From Sphingobacterium spiritivorum (GTDB lineage Bacteria > Bacteroidota > Bacteroidia > Sphingobacteriales > Sphingobacteriaceae), in assembly GCF_016724845.1 (NCBI RefSeq), contig NZ_CP068082.1, positions 2,728,001 through 2,792,000 of the forward strand: 64,000 nucleotides of DNA. The letters run 5' to 3'. The notes under the pieces were generated by a model. It searched no databases, had not been told where the DNA came from, and worked only from the letters and a program-made list of their open reading frames with translations. Position numbers and translations under genes: made by a program. Shown here piece by piece: positions 8,630-17,216 of the stretch. Every line of letters begins with the position of its first letter. Within the stretch, counting starts at the first letter, position 1.

Positions 8630-9664
8630 ATGAAAAAACCTATACTGGTTGTCAAGTTTGGTTCAGCGGCAATCACATCTAAAGACGGTGAAATAGATGA
8701 ACGGATTGTGCTGGAGATAGCGCGGCAATGTGCAGAGTTACAACAGAAATATAATATTGTACTGGTATCTTCAGGTGCTGTAGCTGCCGGTAAGCGATTT
8801 TTACCCAAATATTCCGGTACACTTTCCGAGCGTAAAGCTGCAGCGGCTATCGGAAATCCATTACTGATCCGTACATACAGTACTTATTTCCGTCCCTACA
8901 AAATTGCATTGGCCCAAAGCCTTTGTGAAAGGCAGCATTTTGCGAACCGGGATCAGTTTTTACAGTTGAAAAGTACGTACGAAGAACTCTGGAAAAACAA
9001 TATTATTCCGATTGCCAATGAAAATGATGTCGTCAGCAATAAGGAGCTGAAGTTTTCTGACAATGATGAACTGGCTACATTGATTGCTGTGGGATTTGGG
9101 GCAGAACAGATATTATTCAGTACTTCAGTGCCTGGAGTCATGGATGCTGGTGGAAAAGTAATAGCGGAGATTAAGGTTGTCGATAAGGAAGCATTATCTC
9201 TTGCCCGAAAAGATAAATCTTCTGTAGGACTCGGAGGAATGACTTCTAAGCTCAATTTTGCGCGTTTAGCAAGTCAGATGGGAATCCGTGCCGTCATTTT
9301 CAGCATGCAGACAGAAAATGGACTGCTGAAAGCTGTAAAAGGAGAAACAGGGACGGTCTGCCTTCCGCAGTCTAAGCGGGTTTCTTCACGTAATAAGTGG
9401 ATTGCCAGTGGCAGTCTGATCAAAGGCGAGGTACGTGTTGACAGTGGTGCTGTGGAAGCTCTTCAGAAACGTAAAAGTTTACTGGCGGTAGGGGTTAAGG
9501 ATATTATTCAGGGGTTTGAGGCAGGAGAAGTTTTTCATATCTCGGATGAAACCGGATTGAAAATCGCTGTTGCAAAAGCCCGGATAGATGCATCCGCTCT
9601 TACAAAGCTGGATCAGAAAAAGAATGTAGAACTGGCGCATGCCAATGATATCGTACTCTTATAA
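8630..9664 (+). CDS. proB: Glutamate 5-kinase
   Basis: A 344-residue enzyme that phosphorylates glutamate to gamma-glutamyl phosphate, the first and normally proline-inhibited step of proline synthesis. The amino-acid-kinase domain covers about 1-250 (VVKFGSAAIT at the start, VSSGAVAAG near 46-54, GLGGMTSKL near 203-211). A C-terminal PUA domain follows (about 260-344, with VDSGAVEALQKRKSLLAVGV). proA overlaps its 3' end by 26 nt, so translation of the two is coupled and the two enzymes, which hand over an unstable intermediate, are made together. Confidence 0.96.
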   Translation: MKKPILVVKFGSAAITSKDGEIDERIVLEIARQCAELQQKYNIVLVSSGAVAAGKRFLPKYSGTLSERKAAAAIGNPLLIRTYSTYFRPYKIALAQSLCERQHFANRDQFLQLKSTYEELWKNNIIPIANENDVVSNKELKFSDNDELATLIAVGFGAEQILFSTSVPGVMDAGGKVIAEIKVVDKEALSLARKDKSSVGLGGMTSKLNFARLASQMGIRAVIFSMQTENGLLKAVKGETGTVCLPQSKRVSSRNKWIASGSLIKGEVRVDSGAVEALQKRKSLLAVGVKDIIQGFEAGEVFHISDETGLKIAVAKARIDASALTKLDQKKNVELAHANDIVLL

Positions 9665-10913
9665 CGTGGAAAATATTACCTCACAGCTGTTGGCTGCCCG
9701 TGCGGCAACCCAGGCTATTCAACATATTCCTGCTGAGAAAAGAGCGCAGGTACTTATTCAACTGGCAGATGTGCTGGAACAGCATGTCCCTGAAATTTTA
9801 GAGGCCAATCAAACGGATCTGGATGCCATGGATAAAGAAGATCCGAAGTATGACCGATTGCTGCTGAATGCAGAGCGCATCGACGGACTATGTTCCAGCT
9901 TACGTGAAATAGCTATACTGGAAGATCCTACGGGTAAGATGCTTTCTTCAAAAAAACTGGAAAACGGACTATTAGTTGAGAAGAAGACAGTAGCCTTAGG
10001 TGTCGTCGCAGTAATCTATGAGTCCAGACCTAATGTATCTATCGATGTGGCGGCTCTTTGTATCCGGTCAGGTAATGTGTGCCTGCTACGTGGCGGTAGT
10101 GATGCCTGGCATACCAATACGGTGCTGGTCAATCTTATCCGGAAGGTACTGGCTGATATGTCTGTTGATCCGGCGGTCGTACAGCTCCTGCCTACAGACC
10201 GCAAGTTCGTAACTGAATTGCTGGAAGCTACAAAATATGTTGATATTATTATTCCCAGAGGTTCACAATCACTTATTGATTTTGTGCGTAATCATGCCAA
10301 AGTCCCTGTTATCGAAACCGGTGCAGGTGTGTGCCATACGTATGTGGAGACAACAGCAGACCTAGATAAAGCTGCAGCTATCGTCGCAAATGCGAAGATT
10401 AGTCGTCCTTCTGTCTGTAATGCTCTGGATACGGTATTGGTGGATCGGGAGATTGCAAATACGTTCTTACCTAAGCTGGTAGATGCTTTTTCAAAAGCGG
10501 AAGTAGAAGTTTTTGGTGACAATACTGCTTACGAAGTGTTAAAAAAGGAAAATTATCCGTTTTTAAAGCATGCAGAAGAGTCGGATTTCGGTCGGGAATT
10601 TTTAGATTTGAAATGTTCAATCAAAGTATTGGATAACACAGAAGAGGCATTGGATCATATTGCTTTGTATTCTTCCCGGCATTCAGAATGTATTATCTCG
10701 AATGATGCAGAAAAAATTGAACGGTTTATGAATAGTGTCGATGCTGCGGCTGTGTATGCAAATGCGTCTACACGATTTACCGATGGCGGAGAATTCGGAC
10801 TTGGAGCAGAGATCGGTATCTCTACGCAGAAACTTCACGCCAGAGGTCCTTTTGCATTGGAAAAATTGGTTACGGAAAAATGGTTTGTAACCGGAGACGG
10901 ACAGATCAGATAA
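9639..10913 (+). CDS. proA: Glutamate-5-semialdehyde dehydrogenase (gamma-glutamyl phosphate reductase)
   Basis: A 424-residue aldehyde-dehydrogenase-fold enzyme that reduces gamma-glutamyl phosphate with NADPH in proline synthesis. The catalytic cysteine is Cys260 in RPSVCNALDTVLVD. The conserved stretches GVVAVIYESRPNV (121-133) and IETGAGVCHTYV (225-236) are present. Two in-frame ATGs at 9639 and 9645 both overlap proB; either could be used. A small unknown gene follows after only 15 nt. Confidence 0.96.
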   Translation: MPMISYSYNVENITSQLLAARAATQAIQHIPAEKRAQVLIQLADVLEQHVPEILEANQTDLDAMDKEDPKYDRLLLNAERIDGLCSSLREIAILEDPTGKMLSSKKLENGLLVEKKTVALGVVAVIYESRPNVSIDVAALCIRSGNVCLLRGGSDAWHTNTVLVNLIRKVLADMSVDPAVVQLLPTDRKFVTELLEATKYVDIIIPRGSQSLIDFVRNHAKVPVIETGAGVCHTYVETTADLDKAAAIVANAKISRPSVCNALDTVLVDREIANTFLPKLVDAFSKAEVEVFGDNTAYEVLKKENYPFLKHAEESDFGREFLDLKCSIKVLDNTEEALDHIALYSSRHSECIISNDAEKIERFMNSVDAAAVYANASTRFTDGGEFGLGAEIGISTQKLHARGPFALEKLVTEKWFVTGDGQIR

Positions 10914-10928
10914 GTTTTAAAAAAATAA

Positions 10929-11330
10929 ATGGGAATTAGATTTGAGAAAGACTCGTTGATGAATTGGATGAACGAGATCGGTAAGTACCTTCGATTAATC
11001 ACAGATAAGTTTACCGCCTTTGACGAACCGGAAGATCCGGATTTTTTTGATAATGGATACAGTACATTTTTCGGAAAAGACAGAGCTTTTTTTCTGAATC
11101 AGACTTCTGAATCTTTGCAGGCTTATTTTCAGCAGGAACTGGAAGTAGAACAACTTCGCCCGCTGGCTCTTATTCTGATGAACGATGGTCTTCATACTGC
11201 AGATACAGAACAACAAAAGAATCTGCTGACTAAAGCGAAGCAAATATTGAATTATGTGATGTCACAAACTTCGAGTTTTGCTTTTGAGGATTATGCTTAT
11301 CTGTCAACTATTGACAGTAAGCTCAGCTAA
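10929..11330 (+). CDS. Unknown small protein co-transcribed with proBA
   Basis: A 133-residue acidic soluble protein with no signal peptide or membrane segment. It starts with MGIRFEKD; an internal ATG at 10959 (MNWMNEIGKYLRLIT) is an alternative start. It appears helix-rich, with several aromatic residues (DPDFFDNGYSTFFGKDRAFF near 36-55) and a helical repeat-like C-terminus. No family was recognised. It lies 15 nt after proA and before the terminator, so it is made from the proBA message. A role connected to proline metabolism is only inferred from position. Confidence 0.7.
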   Translation: MGIRFEKDSLMNWMNEIGKYLRLITDKFTAFDEPEDPDFFDNGYSTFFGKDRAFFLNQTSESLQAYFQQELEVEQLRPLALILMNDGLHTADTEQQKNLLTKAKQILNYVMSQTSSFAFEDYAYLSTIDSKLS

Positions 11331-11335
11331 ATTTA

Positions 11336-11406
11336 GTTATGTCTTTCCATAAAAACGGAAAGACATAACCAAATCCGGTTCAAGCCTTCTGTTACCGGAT
11401 TTTTCT
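11336..11406. terminator. Double hairpin terminator between proBA transcript and M60 peptidase gene
   Basis: Hairpin 1 pairs GTTATGTCTTTCC (11336-11348) with GGAAAGACATAAC (11357-11369). Hairpin 2 pairs AAATCCGGT (11371-11379) with ACCGGATTT (11394-11402), followed by TTTCTATTCTT. The second has the plus-strand U-run; the first can serve the convergent minus-strand gene. Confidence 0.75.
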
Positions 11407-11410
11407 ATTC

Positions 11411-13213
11411 TTATAATACATCTGTACGTTTCCCATCCCAGCTGACAGCCTTGACTGCAGTTGTTCCCTCAGGCATATGTACAATCGTCTGTGTTGCATC
11501 TGCTGATCCGGCGCCTACAAAAGCGATTTTAACTAATTTGTCTCCTGCAAAAGTTTCAAAGGCAACAGCATTCTGCCATTTGTTGTTATCAACAATGATT
11601 TTTTTATTTTCTTTTGTATACCCGGAGCCTTTGGTACCGGAAACAGCTAATTTATTTTTATAGGCCTGTACACTGTTGGCTGTAATATAGTGAAGTACGG
11701 GCGTGTTCGGCTTCGGATATTTGGCAGCGTAGGTTTTGACCTGTTGAATATCATTTGGCGTAATGGTCATTTGCGCACAGGTATAATCATCTACCCACAG
11801 ATCTATCGGGATCAATAGTCCTGATTGTTCGAAAAAGTCAGTCAGATCAAGTTTTGCAGCATCACAGGCATTTTTAATAAATTCAAGCTGATAATAGGCG
11901 TCCGGTTTATCCTTTACCTTTGTTGTGTTAATAGCCTTGGTGAAAATATCACCGTAGAAGTTTTTGTTTTTCCATGCATTTCCTTCTCCTGCAACATTGA
12001 AGTACAATTGTAATTGCCATAGCGGTACTAATTTAACGAAATGATCTCCACCCCAATCACGCGGACGCTCTCTGTCCCAGCGGTCCGGACCGGCCTGTGT
12101 CAGCCAGGGTTGGCGATGGATAAATGCGGACTCCATATAAGCTGTAATACGGCCTCCAATCTTTGGCTCATCATAATCTTTTAACTTCTCCCGTTCCAGT
12201 TTGGGTTGCTTCTGGTTATAGATATATTGTGTCCAGACCGAATAAATGTTGTTTGTAACCTCAGTCGTTCCTACCCATTTCATATTTGGCCGAACCTGGT
12301 TTACGTGTCCAAATTCATGTGCTACACCCCATGAATTTTTTCTGAGCCCTGCCACACTGGCCACATCTTTCATGGTATTGTTATGAAAAGCTGCCCCAAT
12401 ACCATCTGCGTGCATAAATCCTTTCCATATAACACGGCCAAACATTCTGTTTTTCGGAATACGGTTTGTTTGCTTAAGTCCCATCAGCTCATGTTGTATA
12501 CCGATAATGGAGTCATATAGCTTAACCAGTTCAACACCCTGATGAGCAGCACTGGTTTGCAGGGATTGAACGGCATAAGCCAGTTGCACCTGTTTACCGA
12601 CGATGTCCAGTACAGGGGCTGTTGCATTTGCCAGCAAGTTGTCCCAGTCTTTATTCGTGTGTTTGCTGATATCAAAGACGCCATTCACTTTTCCGGAAAG
12701 GATATGTATTTTCACCTTGTTGTTGCCGGCCTTGTCAGGAGTAAAATATTGAATATAGGAATTCCCCTTATTTTCTATTTTAAAGGCATTATACCCTTGC
12801 GTTAAGGGGTAATCTTTTTGTTTAAATTCATCATCATCCCAGTTGGTTACACGCAATGAAAGCTGTGTGGCATTTGTTTTTTCGACCCATAAAATGGCTG
12901 AATCTCCTTCCGAAAAATATATGCCTGTCGGATTTTCATATTGGGAGTAGGGACTCGTTTTAAGTTTCTTTGCTAATGTCTGGGGAGATTCGTAATTGCT
13001 ATATTCACGGTAGCGTTTATCCAGAGGATAGTTTTTATTATACAATTGGGTAGCTACATTTTTAAGTGTAGGATTCTGAATCAGATCGATCTGTTTTTCG
13101 CTGATATTCTTTTTGAGAGTGGTCAAAGAAGCATCTTTGAAAAGATCTGCTGTTCTGTTCTGTGCATAAGCGATACTGATCAGGGAAAGGCAAGTAATAA
13201 GTAGTCTTCTCAT
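11411..13213 (-). CDS. Secreted M60-family (enhancin-like) metallopeptidase
   Basis: A 600-residue protein. I start it at the ATG at 13213 (MRRLLITCLSLISIAYAQ, a signal peptide cleaved after AYA); the frame extends 27 nt upstream only to a TTG. The M60 zinc motif is present: HEFGH at 299-303 with the third ligand Glu318 in TTEVTNN, i.e. HExxH-x14-E. The region before it (about 98-170) looks like the beta-sandwich that precedes the catalytic part in M60 enzymes. Characterised M60 proteins cleave heavily O-glycosylated mucin-like proteins, so a glycoprotein-degrading role is likely from the family. There is no SusCD partner beside it, and it forms a single-gene unit. Confidence 0.85.
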   Translation of the reverse strand: MRRLLITCLSLISIAYAQNRTADLFKDASLTTLKKNISEKQIDLIQNPTLKNVATQLYNKNYPLDKRYREYSNYESPQTLAKKLKTSPYSQYENPTGIYFSEGDSAILWVEKTNATQLSLRVTNWDDDEFKQKDYPLTQGYNAFKIENKGNSYIQYFTPDKAGNNKVKIHILSGKVNGVFDISKHTNKDWDNLLANATAPVLDIVGKQVQLAYAVQSLQTSAAHQGVELVKLYDSIIGIQHELMGLKQTNRIPKNRMFGRVIWKGFMHADGIGAAFHNNTMKDVASVAGLRKNSWGVAHEFGHVNQVRPNMKWVGTTEVTNNIYSVWTQYIYNQKQPKLEREKLKDYDEPKIGGRITAYMESAFIHRQPWLTQAGPDRWDRERPRDWGGDHFVKLVPLWQLQLYFNVAGEGNAWKNKNFYGDIFTKAINTTKVKDKPDAYYQLEFIKNACDAAKLDLTDFFEQSGLLIPIDLWVDDYTCAQMTITPNDIQQVKTYAAKYPKPNTPVLHYITANSVQAYKNKLAVSGTKGSGYTKENKKIIVDNNKWQNAVAFETFAGDKLVKIAFVGAGSADATQTIVHMPEGTTAVKAVSWDGKRTDVL

Positions 13214-13338
13214 AATAGGTTTTGGAACTTTGAAAACCAAATATATCTAATCTGTTTTCAATTTATGCAGTCTGTTGCTGATCAATCGATTGCACTATTT
13301 TATCCTCCTGAAGAAAAGTATACGGAGAGGGTAGCCTT

Positions 13339-14232
13339 CTATAAAAAGTAGTGTTCCAATACGGACAGTAGCGCCGGAATACCCGGATTTCTGTTTTTTG
13401 GATTCCATATTAACGACAGTTGACTACGTTGCGGAATATCCTGCAGATCAATAAAATTGACAGATACATCGTAGCCAATCCTTAGAGAGCTGGGGACTAT
13501 GGCTACCCCCATACCTTTTTCAACTAATTTGAATATACTAAGTGCATTAACTGTTTTGTGATGCACATTGGGCACGAATCCATGATCTCCGAATATGCTC
13601 ATTACCAATTCATAATAGGCATTGCTGTAATCTCTCGAAAATAAAATGAAAGCTTCGTTTCGGAACTGCTGCAGGGAGTGGAAGTTGTCTTGCTGAATAG
13701 GATAGTTTTTGGGAATAACCAGTGAAAAAGGTTCCTCTGTGATTTTTTTGAGCACTAGTCCGCTGCTGGGAGTGTCCATCCGAACAAAACCAAAATCAAG
13801 TTTATTATGCAGCAGGTATTCAACCTGTGTATTATTGGGGAGCTCATTCATGGCAACTTCAATCAAAGGGTGTTCCTGATCCAGCTGATAAAGCAAATCA
13901 GGCATAATACTCTGGGCGGCTGATCCGATAAAACCAATGGATAGTTCTGTGATCTTGCCTTCAGCTCTTTTTTTGATCTGGGTTTTGATATTATCCAGTT
14001 GATTGAGCAGAATATCAACCTCTGACTTGAGATATTGACCTGCATTTGTCAGTTGTACCGATCGTTTTCCTCTTTCAAATAAAACGGCACCATATATTTC
14101 TTCCATCTGTTTGATCTGCCGGGTCAGCCCAGGTTGGGAAATAAATAAGCGTTCAGCTGCTTTCCGGAAATGTAATTCTTCCGCAAGTGTACGGAAATAA
14201 ATAAGGTGTCTTAGTTCTATTTGATTACTCAT
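13339..14232 (-). CDS. LysR-family transcriptional regulator, probable hut regulator
   Basis: A 297-residue LysR-type regulator. The ATG at 14232 (MSNQIELRHL) is preferred over a TTG three codons upstream. The N-terminal winged helix is clear: LRHLIYFRTLAEELHFRKAAERLFISQPGLTRQIKQME, then FERGKRSVQLTNAG. The effector domain follows from about residue 90. It is divergent from hutH, with 134 bp between the start codons and phased TTATCAA/TTGATAA boxes in that gap. LysR proteins usually control the divergent operon and themselves, so it likely responds to histidine or urocanate. That ligand is inferred. Confidence 0.9.
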   Translation of the reverse strand: MSNQIELRHLIYFRTLAEELHFRKAAERLFISQPGLTRQIKQMEEIYGAVLFERGKRSVQLTNAGQYLKSEVDILLNQLDNIKTQIKKRAEGKITELSIGFIGSAAQSIMPDLLYQLDQEHPLIEVAMNELPNNTQVEYLLHNKLDFGFVRMDTPSSGLVLKKITEEPFSLVIPKNYPIQQDNFHSLQQFRNEAFILFSRDYSNAYYELVMSIFGDHGFVPNVHHKTVNALSIFKLVEKGMGVAIVPSSLRIGYDVSVNFIDLQDIPQRSQLSLIWNPKNRNPGIPALLSVLEHYFL

Positions 14233-14234
14233 GG

Positions 14235-14295
14235 TTATCAATTGTTGATAATATTGGTATTTCTAATTATCAAATATAGCAGGTAAATTTGATAA
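14235..14295. promoter_or_regulatory. Four phased TTATCAA/TTGATAA boxes, probable LysR operator array
   Basis: The 7-mer and its complement occur as TTATCAA 14235-14241, TTGATAA 14245-14251, TTATCAA 14267-14273 and TTGATAA 14289-14295. Start-to-start spacings are 10, 22 and 22 bp, close to one and two helical turns. The first pair is a compact palindrome (3-bp centre) 2 bp upstream of the LysR start codon, which suggests autoregulation. The outer boxes face hutH. A TATAAT lies at 14336-14341, upstream of the hutH start. Confidence 0.6.
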
Positions 14296-14366
14296 AGGAC
14301 AATTTATGGTATGCATATTTATTATGCTGTATGCCTATAATCTAGTATAAAAAAATACATAACGAT

Positions 14367-15941
14367 ATGATTAAGCCACTATTTCATTACGGAGAAGATC
14401 ATCTAAAGGTCTCCACAGCCTTAGCGATAGGCAATGGACAATATACAGGTATACTTACTGAAGAAAGTCGTGAGCGCATCAGGAAGAGTGCGGGGTTGGT
14501 AGAAAAGATAGTATCGTCTGATCGTATTGTTTACGGTATCAACACCGGCTTCGGGCCTCTTTGCACCACACTGATCAGCCGTGAAGATACCCGTTTGCTG
14601 CAGGAAAATATTCTTAAGAGTCATGCTGTGGGAGTTGGTGAGCCTATTAATGCCGAATTATCCAAACTGATGCTGATCCTGAAAGCGCATGCTTTGGCCA
14701 AAGGATTTTCGGGAATACAGGAAAGTACGATTGATCGTATTATCTGGCATATCGAACAGGATGTGATTCCGGTGGTACCTAAGCAGGGATCTGTAGGCGC
14801 TTCAGGGGACCTGGCTCCTTTGTCACATTTGTTCCTGCCTCTGATCGGGTTTGGGAAGGTGCATTATAAAGGTGAAATACGTTCGACAGGGGAGGTACTT
14901 GCCATATTCGGTTTAGAACCTTTACATCTGGCAGCAAAAGAGGGTCTTGCACTGATCAACGGAACACAATTTATTGCTGCTCATGCAGTCAAAGGAGTAG
15001 AAACGTTTCATCAGGTACTGATGCAGGCGGATTTGATAGCGGCTTTGATGCTGGAAGGAATGAATGCATCTATAAAACCATTTTTCAAGGAGCTACACGA
15101 ACTCAGAGCATATGCGGGGAATCAATTTGTCGCAGATACTATTTATCATTTACTGGAAGGATCTGAGATTGTCACCTCTCATGCCAATTGTTCACGTGTA
15201 CAGGATCCTTATTCCTTACGCTGTATTCCTCAGGTTCATGGTGCTTCACGTACAGCCTGGCTGCATCTGAAAGAACTGGTGGAAACAGAAATTAATGCTG
15301 TGACGGACAATCCTGTTCTGATTAATGAAGATCTGACAATCAGCGGTGGAAATTTTCATGGGCAGCCTTTGGCAATGGTCTTAGACTATGCCTGTCTTGC
15401 AGCCTCCGAAATCGGAAATATTGCAGACAGAAGAGTATATTTATCATTGGAAGGAGATACGCCTAATGTTCCAAAGCTCCTGTTACGTTCTACGGGACTG
15501 AACTCCGGTTTCATGATTTTGCAATACACGACAGCTGCTCTTGCGAGTGAAAATAAAGGACTTTGTTTTCCGTCAAGCGCTGATAGTATTCCAACATCTC
15601 TGGGACAGGAGGATCATGTGAGTATGGGGTCTATAGGAGGAAGAAAATTGCTGCAGGTGCTGGATAATGTACAAAAGATACAGAGTATAGAACTATTGTG
15701 TGCTGCACAAGCTCTGGATTTCCATCATCCGCTGAAACCTACACCTGTTGTGGCAGCGGTACATGCACATGTACGATTGGCAATTCCTCATCTGGAAGAA
15801 GATCAGGCTATGTCTGATATTATGGAAACAGCACAGGCATTGACGTACTCCGGTGAACTTATAGCTGTAGCAAGAGCAGCTGCGAAACAGGAAAATAAAC
15901 CTTATCCGGGTATGGGAGGTAATTTATTTGATGAATTTTAA
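14367..15941 (+). CDS. hutH: Histidine ammonia-lyase
   Basis: A 524-residue enzyme that deaminates L-histidine to urocanate, the first step of histidine degradation. The MIO prosthetic group forms from Ala145-Ser146-Gly147 in GSVGASGDLAPLSH. The catalytic-loop tyrosine lies in YGINTGFGPL (57-66), and other conserved stretches are NGTQF and QDPYSLRCIPQVHG. Length is slightly above the usual 505-510. It is first in hutHIUG, and its stop region overlaps the start of hutI by 14 nt. Confidence 0.97.
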   Translation: MIKPLFHYGEDHLKVSTALAIGNGQYTGILTEESRERIRKSAGLVEKIVSSDRIVYGINTGFGPLCTTLISREDTRLLQENILKSHAVGVGEPINAELSKLMLILKAHALAKGFSGIQESTIDRIIWHIEQDVIPVVPKQGSVGASGDLAPLSHLFLPLIGFGKVHYKGEIRSTGEVLAIFGLEPLHLAAKEGLALINGTQFIAAHAVKGVETFHQVLMQADLIAALMLEGMNASIKPFFKELHELRAYAGNQFVADTIYHLLEGSEIVTSHANCSRVQDPYSLRCIPQVHGASRTAWLHLKELVETEINAVTDNPVLINEDLTISGGNFHGQPLAMVLDYACLAASEIGNIADRRVYLSLEGDTPNVPKLLLRSTGLNSGFMILQYTTAALASENKGLCFPSSADSIPTSLGQEDHVSMGSIGGRKLLQVLDNVQKIQSIELLCAAQALDFHHPLKPTPVVAAVHAHVRLAIPHLEEDQAMSDIMETAQALTYSGELIAVARAAAKQENKPYPGMGGNLFDEF

Positions 15942-17205
15942 GGATATGAACAACGAAAATCAATATCGCCTTATAGGGCCTTTCAGGGAAGTGCTGACAA
16001 TGACTGATCTGCCATTAAAGGGCGCTCTGCAGGATCAGCAACTTCATATTGAGAAAAATGCCGGTATTCTTATCAAAGGAGACCGGATAGAACGTATTGC
16101 TGATTTTGAATTGTTACGGTCCGAATCGTCATATCCGGATCTGCAGCTTACGCTTGTAGAAGAAGATACTGTCGTGATCCCCGGAATGATTGATGTGCAT
16201 ACACATATTGCATTTGCCGGTACCCGGGCCAACGATTTCGCCCTGCGTAATGCAGGAAGTTCTTATCTGGAAATTGCAGAGAGCGGAGGGGGTATCTGGA
16301 GTACGGTCAAGGATACCCGTGCTGCTACAACTGATGATTTAGTACATCTTATTCTGGAACGGGCAGCAGCACTGATTCTTCAGGGTATAACGACCATTGA
16401 AGTGAAGAGCGGATATGGTCTGAATGTCGAAGAAGAGCTTAAGATTTTGCGTGCCATCAAACAGGCTGCTAAAACCTCCAAAGCGCAACTGATTCCTACC
16501 TGTCTGGCTGCACATACTTTACCAAAGGACTTTGAAGGGAGTCATGAAGCATATTTAGAGATACTTGTAAAAGAGTTATTCCCTGTCCTTAAGGAAGAGC
16601 AACTAAGCAACCGGATTGATGCATTTGTCGAGAAAAGTGCTTTCTCTAAGGAGCAGATTAAGCCGTATTTTGAGGCTGCCAAGGCTTTAGGTTTTGATAT
16701 CACGGTACATGCGGATCAGTTCAGTACTTCAGGAAGTGAAGTCGCCGTTGCATTTGCTGCCAGAAGTGCCGATCATCTGGAGAGTTCGGGAACTGCCGAA
16801 ATAGAGTTGCTGGCTGCTTCAGATGTTATTCCTGTTGCTTTACCGGGAGCATCTATGGGTATAGGATGTGCCTTTACACCGGCAAGAAGATTGCTGGATG
16901 CAGGTACAAGTCTGGCTATTGCCACAGACTGGAATCCCGGCTCAGCTCCAATGGGACATTTGCTGACGCAGGCATCTGTACTGGCTTGTTTTGAGAAACT
17001 TAGCAATGCAGAGGTGTTTGCCGGAGTAACATACAGAGCTGCTGCAGCTTTGGGATTGTCCGATCGGGGCATTTTGTCCAAAGGTGCTAAGGCGGATTTT
17101 GTGTTGTTCCCTACGGATAGCATTAAAGAGATTACGTACCATCAGGGTCGGTTGGAACCTATACAGGTGTGGATTGACGGAGCAGTTGTTTTTGATCATA
17201 AATAA
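15928..17205 (+). CDS. hutI: Imidazolonepropionase
   Basis: A 425-residue amidohydrolase-fold enzyme that opens the imidazolone ring to N-formimidoyl-L-glutamate (third step). The metal-binding HxH is His91/His93 in GMIDVHTHIAFAGTR. The conserved SGGGIWSTV, VKSGYGL and HADQFS follow, and ATDWNPGSAP carries the late metal-ligand Asp. Several ATGs occur in the first residues (15928, 15931, 15946); the first overlaps hutH and suggests coupled translation. Confidence 0.96.
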   Translation: MMNFKDMNNENQYRLIGPFREVLTMTDLPLKGALQDQQLHIEKNAGILIKGDRIERIADFELLRSESSYPDLQLTLVEEDTVVIPGMIDVHTHIAFAGTRANDFALRNAGSSYLEIAESGGGIWSTVKDTRAATTDDLVHLILERAAALILQGITTIEVKSGYGLNVEEELKILRAIKQAAKTSKAQLIPTCLAAHTLPKDFEGSHEAYLEILVKELFPVLKEEQLSNRIDAFVEKSAFSKEQIKPYFEAAKALGFDITVHADQFSTSGSEVAVAFAARSADHLESSGTAEIELLAASDVIPVALPGASMGIGCAFTPARRLLDAGTSLAIATDWNPGSAPMGHLLTQASVLACFEKLSNAEVFAGVTYRAAAALGLSDRGILSKGAKADFVLFPTDSIKEITYHQGRLEPIQVWIDGAVVFDHK

Positions 17206-17216
17206 AAACCAGAGAG

